Positions 1 through 8,268 of a stretch of DNA of 64,000 nucleotides are shown piece after piece; within the stretch, counting starts at the first letter, position 1, and each line of letters opens with the position of its first letter. The translations under genes were made by a program, and so were the position numbers. This DNA is from Pectinatus haikarae (GTDB lineage Bacteria; Bacillota; Negativicutes; Selenomonadales; Selenomonadaceae). The notes under the pieces are model-generated. The model ran no database searches. It was not told where the DNA came from and worked only from the letters and a program-made list of their open reading frames with translations. The stretch lies in the NCBI RefSeq assembly GCF_030813505.1, contig NZ_JAUSUE010000009.1. One strand, written 5' to 3'.

Positions 1-542
1 CGTTCCACTTCACGCAGTACATCGGGTGAGGTGCGATCCATTACGGCAACTCTTCTCGCAACGTCTGCCTGACTTTCAGCGGGCAGAGCAGCAAGAACAC
101 TGGCTGACTGTTCAGGATTTAAATACGCCAAAATCATCGCTATAGTCTGAGGATGCTCGTTCTGGATGAAATTAAGCAGCTGTGATGGATCCGTTTTCCG
201 CAAAAAATCAAACGGACGAACCTGCAGACTTGCAGTAAGCCTGTTGATAATAGTGGCCGCTTTATCGGACCCGAGAGCTTTTTCCAAAACTTTCTGTGCA
301 TAATCAAGGCCGCCATGAGAAATATATGATTTTGCCATTATAAGCTGGTAGAACTCACTTATTACCGTCTGTTTCTGTTCCTGAGTAACCTGTTGCTGAC
401 TGGCTATCTCCAATGTCAATTTTTCGATTTCTTCATCATCAAGGTGCTTGAATAATTTGGCCGAATATTCCGGCCCCAATGATATCAGCAAAATAGCCGC
501 CTTCTGCTGACCGCTTAATTCACTAGTACTGGATTCATACAT
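1..542 (-). CDS. fliG: Flagellar motor switch protein FliG (3' part beyond window edge)
   Basis: FliG forms the rotor ring under the MS ring, binds the FliF C terminus and carries the torque-generating contact with the stator. About 180 N-terminal residues are present; the reading frame runs off position 1 (the family is normally about 335 aa). The N terminus has the typical GQQKAAILLISLG stretch followed by FKHLDDEEIEKL, and the last visible part reads ARRVAVMDRTSPDVLREVER, all diagnostic of FliG. Start ATG at 542 follows an AGGTG six bases upstream. It lies 22 bases after fliF in the same direction, so it is the fifth gene of the flgB-flgC-fliE-fliF-fliG operon. Confidence 0.95.
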   Translation of the reverse strand, partial: MYESSTSELSGQQKAAILLISLGPEYSAKLFKHLDDEEIEKLTLEIASQQQVTQEQKQTVISEFYQLIMAKSYISHGGLDYAQKVLEKALGSDKAATIINRLTASLQVRPFDFLRKTDPSQLLNFIQNEHPQTIAMILAYLNPEQSASVLAALPAESQADVARRVAVMDRTSPDVLREVE

Positions 543-564
543 CTAATTCACCTACTATTGTATT

Positions 565-2151
565 TTACTCTTCAGCCAGCCATGTCTTCACTAATTCTGC
601 CACTTGCTCCGGCTCATCATCTATCATTTTCTCCAGAGTCTGTCTTTCAGTCAAGTGTGCCTGTTCTTCATCCGACATTTCTTCCGGTGCTGCCCCTGAG
701 GTTTCTGATTTTTGCATTGTTAGGCGCTGCTGTTCCAACTCTGCCTGACGCTGCATTTCTTCTTGGGCTGCCTCCTCTTCAAGACGTTTTTTTCGTCTGT
801 ACAGATAATAAGCTGCTGCCAAAAGCAATAGTGGTAAAAGGACTGCCGCTATTTCAAGATAAAGTGTCCTGTTAGCAGCATCGCGGGCGTCTTGTTCTTC
901 CCTTGCCCTTCTGTCCGAGGCTTCCGTACTAAACGGCACCGGTTCTACAGAAACGGTATCGCCCCTGTCAGGATCTATTCCCACCGCAGAAGTTACCGCT
1001 CTCGATATGGAATCCTGCTGCTGGGCAGTGAGTCTGTCGCTGACCAATACTGCAATATTCAAGCGTTTTATAGAACCGGGCGAGGCAATTGTTTTTTGAT
1101 TTTCTTCATTTATTTCGTAATTTCTGGTTGACTGTTGTTTTGAATACTGTGCATTTGTATTATTGGCGGCAACATACCCCGGTGTATTGGCAGTTATTCC
1201 CGCAGGTCCGCCCGGTGTAGCAGACGTTCCATTATAAGTTTCCTGGTTCTCCTGTGAACTGCGCAAGATCCCTGCATCATCAACTACCGGAGAAAAAGTC
1301 TGCCTATCCGTCTGCCTTTGATCAAAATCCAGTGCTACATTTAAACGTACAAAAGCATTTCCTTCACCTAAGGCATTATCGAGAAGAGTCTGCACTTCCG
1401 CCTGCATTTGCTGGCGTACTTTCTGGGTCATCTTTATTTGAGTAAGTGTAATATTGCCAAGAGTGTTTTTATTGTCATCCTGCTGACTATCAGGATCGTT
1501 TAAAATTTTCCCCTCATTATCAATGATGGTGACGTTTTCCGCCTGTAATCCCTGAACGCTATGTGCCGTTAAGTTAACAATTCCCTTTATTTCCTTGCTG
1601 TTCAATTCTTTATCAGATTTCAGCTTTAATAATATTGATGCTGTAGCCGGTTTTTCATTTTTTTTATAGAGGCTGTCTTCCGGCAACACTATATGTACTC
1701 GAGCACTTTCAACGGCATCTATTTGTTCTATAGTTCTAGTCAGTTCCCCCTGCAGGGCCTGCAGATAATTAACTTTATTCTGAAAATCGGTTACTCCCAA
1801 TTTACTGTCATCAAAAATTTCAAAGCCTTTTGTGCCGCGTGGTAATCCCTGTGCTGCCAAATCCAAACGCAGTTTGTGAACATCCTTCGCAGGAACAAGT
1901 ATAGTTGTTCCTTCCTTATTCTCCTGTATTGAATAATCGACCTTGGATTCTTTAAGTTTAGCAGCGACCTCTCCGGCATCCTTTGTTTCCATGTTAGTAA
2001 ATAAAGGCTGCATTTCAGGCTTGCTGCCATATAAATAGCTGACACCTATTATGGCAAAGATTAAGAGCGCACCAACTCCGGCCAAAACATATTTCTGTCT
2101 CTTATCCATCTTTTGCCAAAACTGCAGATACCGTTCCTTCCAGCCTGCCAT
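565..2151 (-). CDS. fliF: Flagellar M-ring protein FliF
   Basis: FliF builds the membrane-embedded MS ring on which the export gate and C ring assemble. The chosen start (ATG at 2151, MAGWKERYLQ, after AGGTGAAGGG) gives 528 aa; the frame stays open 28 codons further upstream but that extension lacks family similarity. One transmembrane segment is near residues 20-40 (VLAGVGALLIFAIIGV) and a second near 429-451 (IAAVLLPLLLLAAAYYLY), with YscJ/FliF ring-building domains between them. The acidic C-terminal tail ending EQVAELVKTWLAEE is the known FliG-binding type. Normal length. Cotranscribed with fliE upstream and fliG downstream. Confidence 0.96.
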   Translation of the reverse strand: MAGWKERYLQFWQKMDKRQKYVLAGVGALLIFAIIGVSYLYGSKPEMQPLFTNMETKDAGEVAAKLKESKVDYSIQENKEGTTILVPAKDVHKLRLDLAAQGLPRGTKGFEIFDDSKLGVTDFQNKVNYLQALQGELTRTIEQIDAVESARVHIVLPEDSLYKKNEKPATASILLKLKSDKELNSKEIKGIVNLTAHSVQGLQAENVTIIDNEGKILNDPDSQQDDNKNTLGNITLTQIKMTQKVRQQMQAEVQTLLDNALGEGNAFVRLNVALDFDQRQTDRQTFSPVVDDAGILRSSQENQETYNGTSATPGGPAGITANTPGYVAANNTNAQYSKQQSTRNYEINEENQKTIASPGSIKRLNIAVLVSDRLTAQQQDSISRAVTSAVGIDPDRGDTVSVEPVPFSTEASDRRAREEQDARDAANRTLYLEIAAVLLPLLLLAAAYYLYRRKKRLEEEAAQEEMQRQAELEQQRLTMQKSETSGAAPEEMSDEEQAHLTERQTLEKMIDDEPEQVAELVKTWLAEE

Positions 2152-2300
2152 TATCTCAATCCCTTCACCTATGATTGTATTCTTTTTTAATTTGTCGGCC
2201 TGCAAGTTGTTAAAATAACTTGCACCGACAGACAATTATGTTGCGGTGCAGAAGTGATTTTCTGCGTGTTTTGAGACAATTTATCGTAACATTCAGCAAA

Positions 2301-2612
2301 TCAAACCTGCATGCGCATTATTTCCTGATATGCATCAACCGCTTTATTACGCAGACTCATTGTGAGATTCAAAGCAATCTGAGCTTTTTCAGAGGCCACT
2401 ACGACCTTTGATATATCGTCTACTTTGCCTGCAGCCAAAGCCATATCCATTTGCTCAGAATTTTTTTGCAGAGCATTGGTCTCCTTCAATGCATCGGTCA
2501 AAAACTGACCAAATGATTTCGCTGTTTTTGTCTCATCAACAACCTTGCTGCCGGCATCACCTATTTGTCCCAAAAGTTTCACCGGTGTCATTTGCAACGT
2601 ACCGATATTCAT
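2301..2612 (-). CDS. fliE: Flagellar hook-basal body complex protein FliE
   Basis: FliE is the small export-dependent adaptor joining the MS ring to the proximal rod. The 103-aa product has the normal length and the family signature: a central SFGQFLTDALKETN segment and the conserved C-terminal helix ending in NKAVDAYQEIMRMQV. ATG at 2612 has a GGGG-type ribosome site 8 bases upstream. It lies 12 bases after flgC and about 150 bases before fliF. No signal peptide, as expected for a type III flagellar export substrate. Confidence 0.95.
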   Translation of the reverse strand: MNIGTLQMTPVKLLGQIGDAGSKVVDETKTAKSFGQFLTDALKETNALQKNSEQMDMALAAGKVDDISKVVVASEKAQIALNLTMSLRNKAVDAYQEIMRMQV

Positions 2613-2624
2613 ATTATTACCCCG

Positions 2625-3071
2625 CTACTTTCCGATGTCCAATGTTTTCATAGCCATACTTTTAGCAGAATTAACAGCCGTAACGTTAGCTTCGTAGGCA
2701 CGTGAAGCAGTGATCATATCCGTCATCTCTGCAACAATATTTACATTAGGCATCTGTACATACCCCTGCTGATTAGCGTCCGGGTTTCCCGGATCATACT
2801 TCAGCTTAAAAGGACTGTCATCATCCTGTATGCTGACAGCTCGCACACCGTTCCCCGGCTTTTGCAGTTCGTTAGAAAAGGCCGCAAAAAAAGATGCGGA
2901 TTGTTCCGTATCCGTCCGTGGTTCAAAAACCACATATTTCCGTCGGTATGCGTTTCCCTGAGCAGTTCTGGTAGTATTAACGTTGGCTATATTATTGCTG
3001 ATGACATCCATCCTCAGTCTTTCGGCAGTCATACCGGATGCTGAAGTATCAATAGAATCGAACATTCCCAA
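2625..3071 (-). CDS. flgC: Flagellar basal-body rod protein FlgC
   Basis: Proximal rod subunit of the flagellar axis. The 148-aa product carries the rod/hook N-terminal motif (SASGMTAERLRMDVISNNIANVNTTRT) split here as SASGMTAERLRMD then VISNNIANVNT, and the C-terminal rod helix ending SAKSMAMKTLDIGK. The start is probably TTG at 3071, 8 bases after a GGGGG; ATG at 3065, two codons later, is the alternative. It sits 16 bases after flgB and 12 before fliE, within one operon. Confidence 0.95.
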   Translation of the reverse strand: MGMFDSIDTSASGMTAERLRMDVISNNIANVNTTRTAQGNAYRRKYVVFEPRTDTEQSASFFAAFSNELQKPGNGVRAVSIQDDDSPFKLKYDPGNPDANQQGYVQMPNVNIVAEMTDMITASRAYEANVTAVNSAKSMAMKTLDIGK

Positions 3072-3087
3072 ACTATATACCCCCTAA

Positions 3088-3510
3088 TTATTGCCCTTTT
3101 ATGACATTGCTCAGTTTTGTAATATTTACATTCATCTCTCTGACCAATGCATTATAATAAAGCGTATTTTTAGCCAAAGCCGACATCTCAATATCAGGGT
3201 CTACATTATTTCCGTCAGCCCTCATAGTAGTGCTATTATCTGTTCTGAGAACAGGCTGCACAGACTCTTCTCCTGTATTATCATTAGGAAAATGTTTTTC
3301 ATTGGTTTTCGCCAATTGCAGTGTTTCGTCATCATCTTCTGGATATAACGCTTTTGCCAAAAGGCTTTCAAAAGCCAATTCGTTTCTTTTAAAATTTGGT
3401 GTATTAACATTAGCAATATTATTGCTGATCACCTGCTGTCTCATGTTCGCAGCCTGCATAGCCATTTCTAATACACCAAAAACCGGTGTGTTCACAACAT
3501 TGCCAAGCAT
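3088..3510 (-). CDS. flgB: Flagellar basal-body rod protein FlgB
   Basis: Proximal rod protein and first gene of the flagellar operon. It shows the rod family N-terminal motif (ANMRQQVISNNIANVNTPNF) and a C-terminal helix with YNALVREMNVNITKLSNVIKG. The ATG at 3510 is seven bases after GGAG (GAAGGAGTAATGTG) and is preferred over the in-frame GTG at 3513. 140 aa, near family length. Upstream lies a roughly 380-base intergenic region after codY. Confidence 0.95.
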   Translation of the reverse strand: MLGNVVNTPVFGVLEMAMQAANMRQQVISNNIANVNTPNFKRNELAFESLLAKALYPEDDDETLQLAKTNEKHFPNDNTGEESVQPVLRTDNSTTMRADGNNVDPDIEMSALAKNTLYYNALVREMNVNITKLSNVIKGQ

Positions 3511-3891
3511 CACATTACTCCTTCTTTATTATTTATCAAACAAAGAAAAGGAATCCGAAAGATTCAAGATCCTTTTAAATCTTTTAAATTCCTCCTATTT
3601 AACAAACTCTCATTAATATGCTGATAATATATTTTCTATATATAAAAAAAATATCCTTTTATTTTTTCTTATTAAGTGTTATTTTTTTATTAACGGGAAC
3701 AAAAAGTTAGAAATAATAAAAAGGATCTGCTGCCAGAAACTATTTCCTTTTGCGGACAAATATTGTTTTAACTGCATATGATATCTTTTATAATACAGCA
3801 AAATAAAATAAGTCTAAGGATAAGGCTCTGCAGCCTGTCCCTAGACCTTTTGTAATATATATGTTTTTAATGTAAAAAGTGTCTTGAAGCA
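3511..3891. other. Intergenic region between codY and flgB
   Basis: AT-rich non-coding stretch separating codY from the flagellar operon (both minus strand). Near codY it holds that gene's intrinsic terminator (3812-3846). Near flgB it holds a leader hairpin (3546-3576: outer AAAAGG/CCTTTT, inner GAATC/GATTC) and an AGGAGG (about 3591-3596) with no convincing start codon at normal spacing. I could not assign a clear sigma-A or sigma-28 promoter, though the flgB transcript must start here if the terminator works. Confidence 0.5.
3812..3846 (-). terminator. Intrinsic terminator after codY
   Basis: Imperfect inverted repeat GTCTA-x-GGA-x-AGGCT pairing with AGCCT-x-TCC-x-TAGAC around a CTGC loop. 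On the minus strand it is followed by TTATTTTATTTT. It begins about 45 bases after the codY stop and would separate codY from flgB transcription. Confidence 0.7.
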
Positions 3892-4668
3892 TCATCTTTT
3901 TAATTTTTGAACTTCATCAAGCAAATGTTCGTTGAGAACTCTTATATAGGTCCCCTTCATTCCCAAAGATTTTGATTCAATAAGACCTGCCGATTCAAAT
4001 TTTCTCAGTGCATTAACGATAACAGATCTTGTGATACCCACTCTGTCCGCTATTTTAGACGCAACCAAAAGTCCTTCTATACCGTTGAGTTCTCCAAGTA
4101 TATTAACGGCAGCTTCCTGTTCAGAAAATGACAATGTAGACAGTGCAATCTTTACAGTAGCCTGTTTGCGCATATCGTCTTCCAGTTTTTCAGTATGATC
4201 ACGAAGTATTTCCATCCCGACAACTGTAGCCCCATATTCGGCAAGGAGAAGATCGTCATCTGTGAACTCTTCATCAAATTTTGCGATTATCAATGTTCCC
4301 TTGCGTTCACCGATCCCATAAATAGGAACAATAGTAGTATTTTTACCGTTGAAAAGACACTTTGTTTTATCAGTAAAAGCACACATGCCTGTCTTTGATT
4401 TTATATTGGCAGACGTTTCATCCATTTTCAACAGCCAATTAACATAATGTTTTGGGAACTGTCCCTGGCTTACCACTTTATCAAGCATAATATCGCATTC
4501 AAAATCATCTATAAACGCGTAACCGTATATTTTTCCAGTTGTGGATACGATATAGACATTTGCATCAAGCACGTTGCTGAGCACACATGAAATGCCGTCA
4601 TATTCCACACTGTCAGATTTCTGCAACAGTCTGTTGATCTTTCTTGTTTTTTCTAATAATGTTGTCAT
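3892..4668 (-). CDS. codY: GTP- and branched-chain-amino-acid-sensing global regulator CodY
   Basis: CodY is the Bacillota pleiotropic regulator that represses stationary-phase and nutrient-uptake genes when GTP and branched-chain amino acids are high. The 258-aa product has family length: N-terminal GAF-type domain (about residues 1-155, starting MTTLLEKTRKINRLLQKS) and a C-terminal winged helix-turn-helix (about 180-258) with the conserved VASKIADRVGITRSVIVNAL and LIESKSLGMKGTYI. ATG follows AAAGGGA. It lies downstream of hslVU and upstream of flgB, exactly as in Bacillus subtilis; a possible own promoter is noted in the upstream region. Confidence 0.96.
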   Translation of the reverse strand: MTTLLEKTRKINRLLQKSDSVEYDGISCVLSNVLDANVYIVSTTGKIYGYAFIDDFECDIMLDKVVSQGQFPKHYVNWLLKMDETSANIKSKTGMCAFTDKTKCLFNGKNTTIVPIYGIGERKGTLIIAKFDEEFTDDDLLLAEYGATVVGMEILRDHTEKLEDDMRKQATVKIALSTLSFSEQEAAVNILGELNGIEGLLVASKIADRVGITRSVIVNALRKFESAGLIESKSLGMKGTYIRVLNEHLLDEVQKLKR

Positions 4669-4911
4669 TGTTAAATCCCTTTCTTTTGTAACTGTATTAC
4701 TTTCCTATTGTAACATATATGTATAAAAAAATACAGTTTTTTTGCAATTTTATAAATTAATATATTTTTCAACCTAATTCCTGATCCCACCGTAGTTAAT
4801 GCTTTTTTTATGTCAGGAGGCAAATAAGGAGCATGCATTCTGTACCTCTGCATATTGTTTTTGCAGAAAAGTACAGGCAGTGCAAGCTCCATCAAGACAA
4901 ACCCTGCCAAC
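4669..4911. other. hslU-codY intergenic region with possible codY promoter
   Basis: About 240 AT-rich bases. On the minus strand TTGCAA followed 16 bases later by TATACA (around 4717-4746) is a plausible sigma-A promoter for codY. A 79-codon frame (4671-4910, TTG start) spans the region but has no recognisable similarity or ribosome site, and I do not call it a gene. No CodY-box matching AATTTTCWGAAAATT was seen. Confidence 0.35.
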
Positions 4912-6291
4912 TCACAGAATAAATCTGCTTAAATCCCTGTTGGCTATTATTTCTCCCAGTTTTTCGTCTATATAGGCAGGATCTATAACAACATTTTTTT
5001 TATTAAGCTCAGGTGCTTCAAAAGAAAGATCTTCCAACACTTTTTCCATAATCGTATGAAGACGCCGTGCTCCTATATTTTCTGTTTGTGCATTTACCTC
5101 ACAGGCAATTTGCGCCAGACGATCTATCGCATCATCGGTGAAGCTTATGGATACTCCTTCAGTATTCAATAATGCTGTATATTGTTTCAGCAAAGCATTT
5201 GCCGGTTCTGTCAATATCCTTCTAAAATCATCATGAGTCAATGACGTCAGTTCAACTCGTATCGGAAACCGTCCCTGTAATTCTGGTATCAGATCAGAAG
5301 GTTTAGCTATATGAAATGCCCCTGCGGCTATGAAAAGCACGTGTTCGGTTTTTAATGGACCATACTTTGTAACTACTGTAGAACCTTCGACGATAGGCAG
5401 TATATCTCTCTGAACGCCCTCACGCGAGACATCCGGCCCGGAAGTACCGCCCTTAACGGCAATCTTATCTATTTCATCCAGAAAAATTATACCGGCATTT
5501 TCTGCATTCTCTATTCCTTCTTTGGCCACTTCTTCCATATCTATCAACTTTTGAGCCTCTTCCTGCTCAAAAATCTTTCTCGCCGTTTCAATAGCTACCT
5601 TACGCTTTTTACGTTTTTTAGGCAATATGCTGCCCAGCATATCCTGGATATTATTTGTCATATCCTCCATCCCGGCTCCGGCCAGCATGCCTATCATGGG
5701 AGTACTGCTGTCTTCTGTATCTATTTCAATCATTTGCTTTTCCAAAGCACCAGCCAGCAGACGTTTGCGGCAGAATTCCCTGCCGGCCTCATATTTAGGT
5801 TTTGGGTCTTCTTTTTCATTATCTGCATTATTTGACGAAAATATTGCACCTATTGGGTTAACCGACGTCGATTTTTGCTGAGGCACAAGCACATCCAGGA
5901 TACGCTCTTCCGCCAATTTTTTAGCTTTATCAATAACAGCAGCCATTTTTTCCTGCTTGACCATACGGACTGAAATTTCAGCCAGATCACGCACCATTGA
6001 TTCCACATCTCTGCCCACATAACCGACTTCGGTAAACTTAGTGGCTTCAATTTTTATAAAAGGAGCCTTAACCAATTTGGCAAGTCTGCGTGCTATTTCT
6101 GTTTTGCCTACACCGGTAGCGCCTATCATCAAAATATTTTTAGGTATGACCTCATCCTTCATCGCTTCCGGCAGACGGTGTGCGCGCCATCTATTGCGCA
6201 AAGCAACCGCGACAGCACGTTTAGCCTTATTTTGGCCAACTATATATTTATCAAGCTCATCTACTATCTGGCGTGGCGTTTGTTCGTTCAA
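4912..6291 (-). CDS. hslU: ATP-dependent protease ATPase subunit HslU (ClpY)
   Basis: HslU is the AAA+ unfoldase that feeds substrates into the HslV peptidase. 459 aa, normal length. Walker A GATGVGKT is at residues 57-64, Walker B GIIFLDEIDK lies after the family-specific I domain, and the C terminus ends RFIL, the tail that inserts into HslV. The start is TTG at 6291, seven bases after GGAGG (GTAGGAGG); no nearby ATG has a ribosome site. It follows hslV by 11 bases in an hslV-hslU operon. Confidence 0.97.
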   Translation of the reverse strand: MNEQTPRQIVDELDKYIVGQNKAKRAVAVALRNRWRAHRLPEAMKDEVIPKNILMIGATGVGKTEIARRLAKLVKAPFIKIEATKFTEVGYVGRDVESMVRDLAEISVRMVKQEKMAAVIDKAKKLAEERILDVLVPQQKSTSVNPIGAIFSSNNADNEKEDPKPKYEAGREFCRKRLLAGALEKQMIEIDTEDSSTPMIGMLAGAGMEDMTNNIQDMLGSILPKKRKKRKVAIETARKIFEQEEAQKLIDMEEVAKEGIENAENAGIIFLDEIDKIAVKGGTSGPDVSREGVQRDILPIVEGSTVVTKYGPLKTEHVLFIAAGAFHIAKPSDLIPELQGRFPIRVELTSLTHDDFRRILTEPANALLKQYTALLNTEGVSISFTDDAIDRLAQIACEVNAQTENIGARRLHTIMEKVLEDLSFEAPELNKKNVVIDPAYIDEKLGEIIANRDLSRFIL

Positions 6292-6302
6292 AGTAAATCC
6301 TC

Positions 6303-6836
6303 CTACTTCAATTCTTCCACTATTATATTATGGTTAGTATAAACGCATATATCCGCTGCTATTGATAAAGCTTCCCTTGCAATATCTGCAGCCGGCATTT
6401 CTGTATGTCCTGACATGGCCCTAGCCGCCGCCAAAGCGTAAAACCCGCCGGAACCGATGGCTGCCACAGCTCCGTCAGGTTCAATAACTTCGCCGTTGCC
6501 CGATAAAAGCAGCATCGTGTTCGCATCTGCCACTAAAAGTAATGCTTCCAATTTTCGCAAAACCCTGTCAGTCCGCCATTCTTTAGCCAATTCTACGGCA
6601 GCCCTCGTAAGACTGCCATTAAATTCTTCTAATTTTGTTTCGAATTTTTCAAATAATGTAAACGCATCCGCTACTGAACCGGCAAATCCCGCCAAAACTT
6701 TATCATGGTAAATACGCCGCACCTTGCGGGCATTCCCCTTCATTATTGTATTTTGTCCAAAGGTGACCTGCCCGTCACCCGCAATAGCAGTAGTTCCATT
6801 CTTTTTTACCGCCACTATTGTTGTCGCTCTAAACAT
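6303..6836 (-). CDS. hslV: ATP-dependent protease peptidase subunit HslV (ClpQ)
   Basis: Proteasome-like threonine peptidase forming the core of the HslUV complex. Translation from ATG 6836 (MFRATTIVAV, after GGGAGGG) gives 177 aa; a 12-codon upstream extension is open but lacks conservation. The nucleophile should be Thr5, exposed after removal of MFRA, as in related Bacillota proteins. Conserved GDGQVTFG, KVRRIYHDKVLAGFAG and IGSGGFYALAAARA are present. Operon with hslU. In Bacillus subtilis xerC/codV precedes this gene; here trmFO is directly upstream. Confidence 0.97.
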   Translation of the reverse strand: MFRATTIVAVKKNGTTAIAGDGQVTFGQNTIMKGNARKVRRIYHDKVLAGFAGSVADAFTLFEKFETKLEEFNGSLTRAAVELAKEWRTDRVLRKLEALLLVADANTMLLLSGNGEVIEPDGAVAAIGSGGFYALAAARAMSGHTEMPAADIAREALSIAADICVYTNHNIIVEELK

Positions 6837-6915
6837 CTGTTTCCCTCCCAAAAGAAAAACCATAAACGCCAATTATTATTTGCGGCTAAGGTACTATTAT
6901 ATCATTAATATAAAA

Positions 6916-8235
6916 TCATTCAATATCTTGTTTGAATTTTTTTATTTTTTCTAATGCTCTTTCTGCCAATTTTTGTTTCTTTATTTTCTTATCACGTATT
7001 TTTTCAAAAAGGGGCGGCAGTAATCCAAAATTTATATTCATGGGTTGAAAGTGCTTTGCCGGAGCAGCAGTAATATAGCGGCACAATGCGCCGTGTGCCG
7101 TTACATCGGGAAAGCAGACCGGCTCTTCGCCAATAGCAAGACGTGCTGCGTTTATGCCCGCTACAAGTCCTGATGACGCGGATTCCACGTAACCCTCCAC
7201 GCCTGTAATTTGTCCGGCAAAAAGAATATTACTATTCTTTTTTAATTGCAGAGTAGGATATAAGATTTCAGGTGAATTTATAAAAGTATTGCGATGCATA
7301 ACACCCAATCTGGCAAATTCTGCTTTTTCCAAGCCAGGGATCAAAGAGAATACCCTTTTTTGTTCCGGCCACTTCAAATGTGTCTGAAAGCCAACTATGT
7401 TGTACAAGCTATCCGCTGCATTATCCTGCCGAAGTTGTACGACGGCGTAGGGACGCTCCCCGCTTTCAGGGATCTCCAGACCCACAGGCTTAAGCGGACC
7501 AAATAAAAGAGTATCCTCACCACGTGATGCCATAACCTCCACAGGCATACAACCTTCAAAAAATATTTCCTTTTCAAAATCTTTTGTCTGCGTTTTTTCG
7601 GCGTTCACCAACTCATGCCAGAATAATTCATATTCCTCTTTATTCATAGGACAATTTATGTAATCAGCCGTGCCCTTGCCATAACGTGACGCCCGGTATG
7701 CTCTGTCCATATTTACAGAATCCTTGATCACCAAGGGCGCAGCAGCATCATAAAAATAGAAATAATCAGAGCCGGCTAATTTTTCAATGTCAGCTGCCAG
7801 CAAGCCTGCGGTAAGCGGACCTGAAGCAATAACTACTACAGTGTCCTCCGACATAGGTATGTCTTTTACTTCCTCGTTGACAATATGCACATTTTTATTG
7901 TTCCTCAGCTTTTCAGTGATATAACGTGAAAAACCGTGACGATCAACCGCAAGCGCGCCTCCTGCCGGAACAGTATTATTGTCTGCCGCTTCCATTATGA
8001 GTGATTTCATATCACGCATCTCTTCTTTGAGAATACCCACAGCATTTTCGATGCCGGCAGCACGTAAGGAATTGCTGCAGACAAGTTCTGCAAATTCATC
8101 TGTCTTATGGGCAGCCGAAGATTTTTTCGGGCGCATTTCATAAAGCATCACATTTATATTTTTTTGGGCAAGCTGCCATGCAGTTTCGCTTCCTGCAAGA
8201 CCTGCTCCGATAACAATAACTTTTTTCTGCTGCAT
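6916..8235 (-). CDS. trmFO: tRNA (uracil-54-C5)-methyltransferase TrmFO, folate/FAD-dependent
   Basis: Uses methylenetetrahydrofolate and FADH2 to make ribothymidine-54 in the tRNA T-loop. 439 aa, the family length. N-terminal dinucleotide-binding motif VIGAGLAGSETAW (residues 6-18), followed by the TrmFO-specific EMRP and VCSNSLR segments; GQITGVEGYVESASSG is near the C-terminal part. The last 30 residues are lysine-rich (KIRDKKIKKQKLAERALEKI). Lies 33 bases after topA and 80 before hslV, following the Bacillus subtilis topA-trmFO-hslV order. Confidence 0.96.
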   Translation of the reverse strand: MQQKKVIVIGAGLAGSETAWQLAQKNINVMLYEMRPKKSSAAHKTDEFAELVCSNSLRAAGIENAVGILKEEMRDMKSLIMEAADNNTVPAGGALAVDRHGFSRYITEKLRNNKNVHIVNEEVKDIPMSEDTVVVIASGPLTAGLLAADIEKLAGSDYFYFYDAAAPLVIKDSVNMDRAYRASRYGKGTADYINCPMNKEEYELFWHELVNAEKTQTKDFEKEIFFEGCMPVEVMASRGEDTLLFGPLKPVGLEIPESGERPYAVVQLRQDNAADSLYNIVGFQTHLKWPEQKRVFSLIPGLEKAEFARLGVMHRNTFINSPEILYPTLQLKKNSNILFAGQITGVEGYVESASSGLVAGINAARLAIGEEPVCFPDVTAHGALCRYITAAPAKHFQPMNINFGLLPPLFEKIRDKKIKKQKLAERALEKIKKFKQDIE

Positions 8236-8268
8236 AGCAATGATTTTCTCCGTTCGTCCATTTGTAGT

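Noticed and set aside
4671..4910. 79-codon frame between hslU and codY
   Set aside because: TTG start without ribosome site, no recognisable motifs, and the region carries a likely codY promoter.
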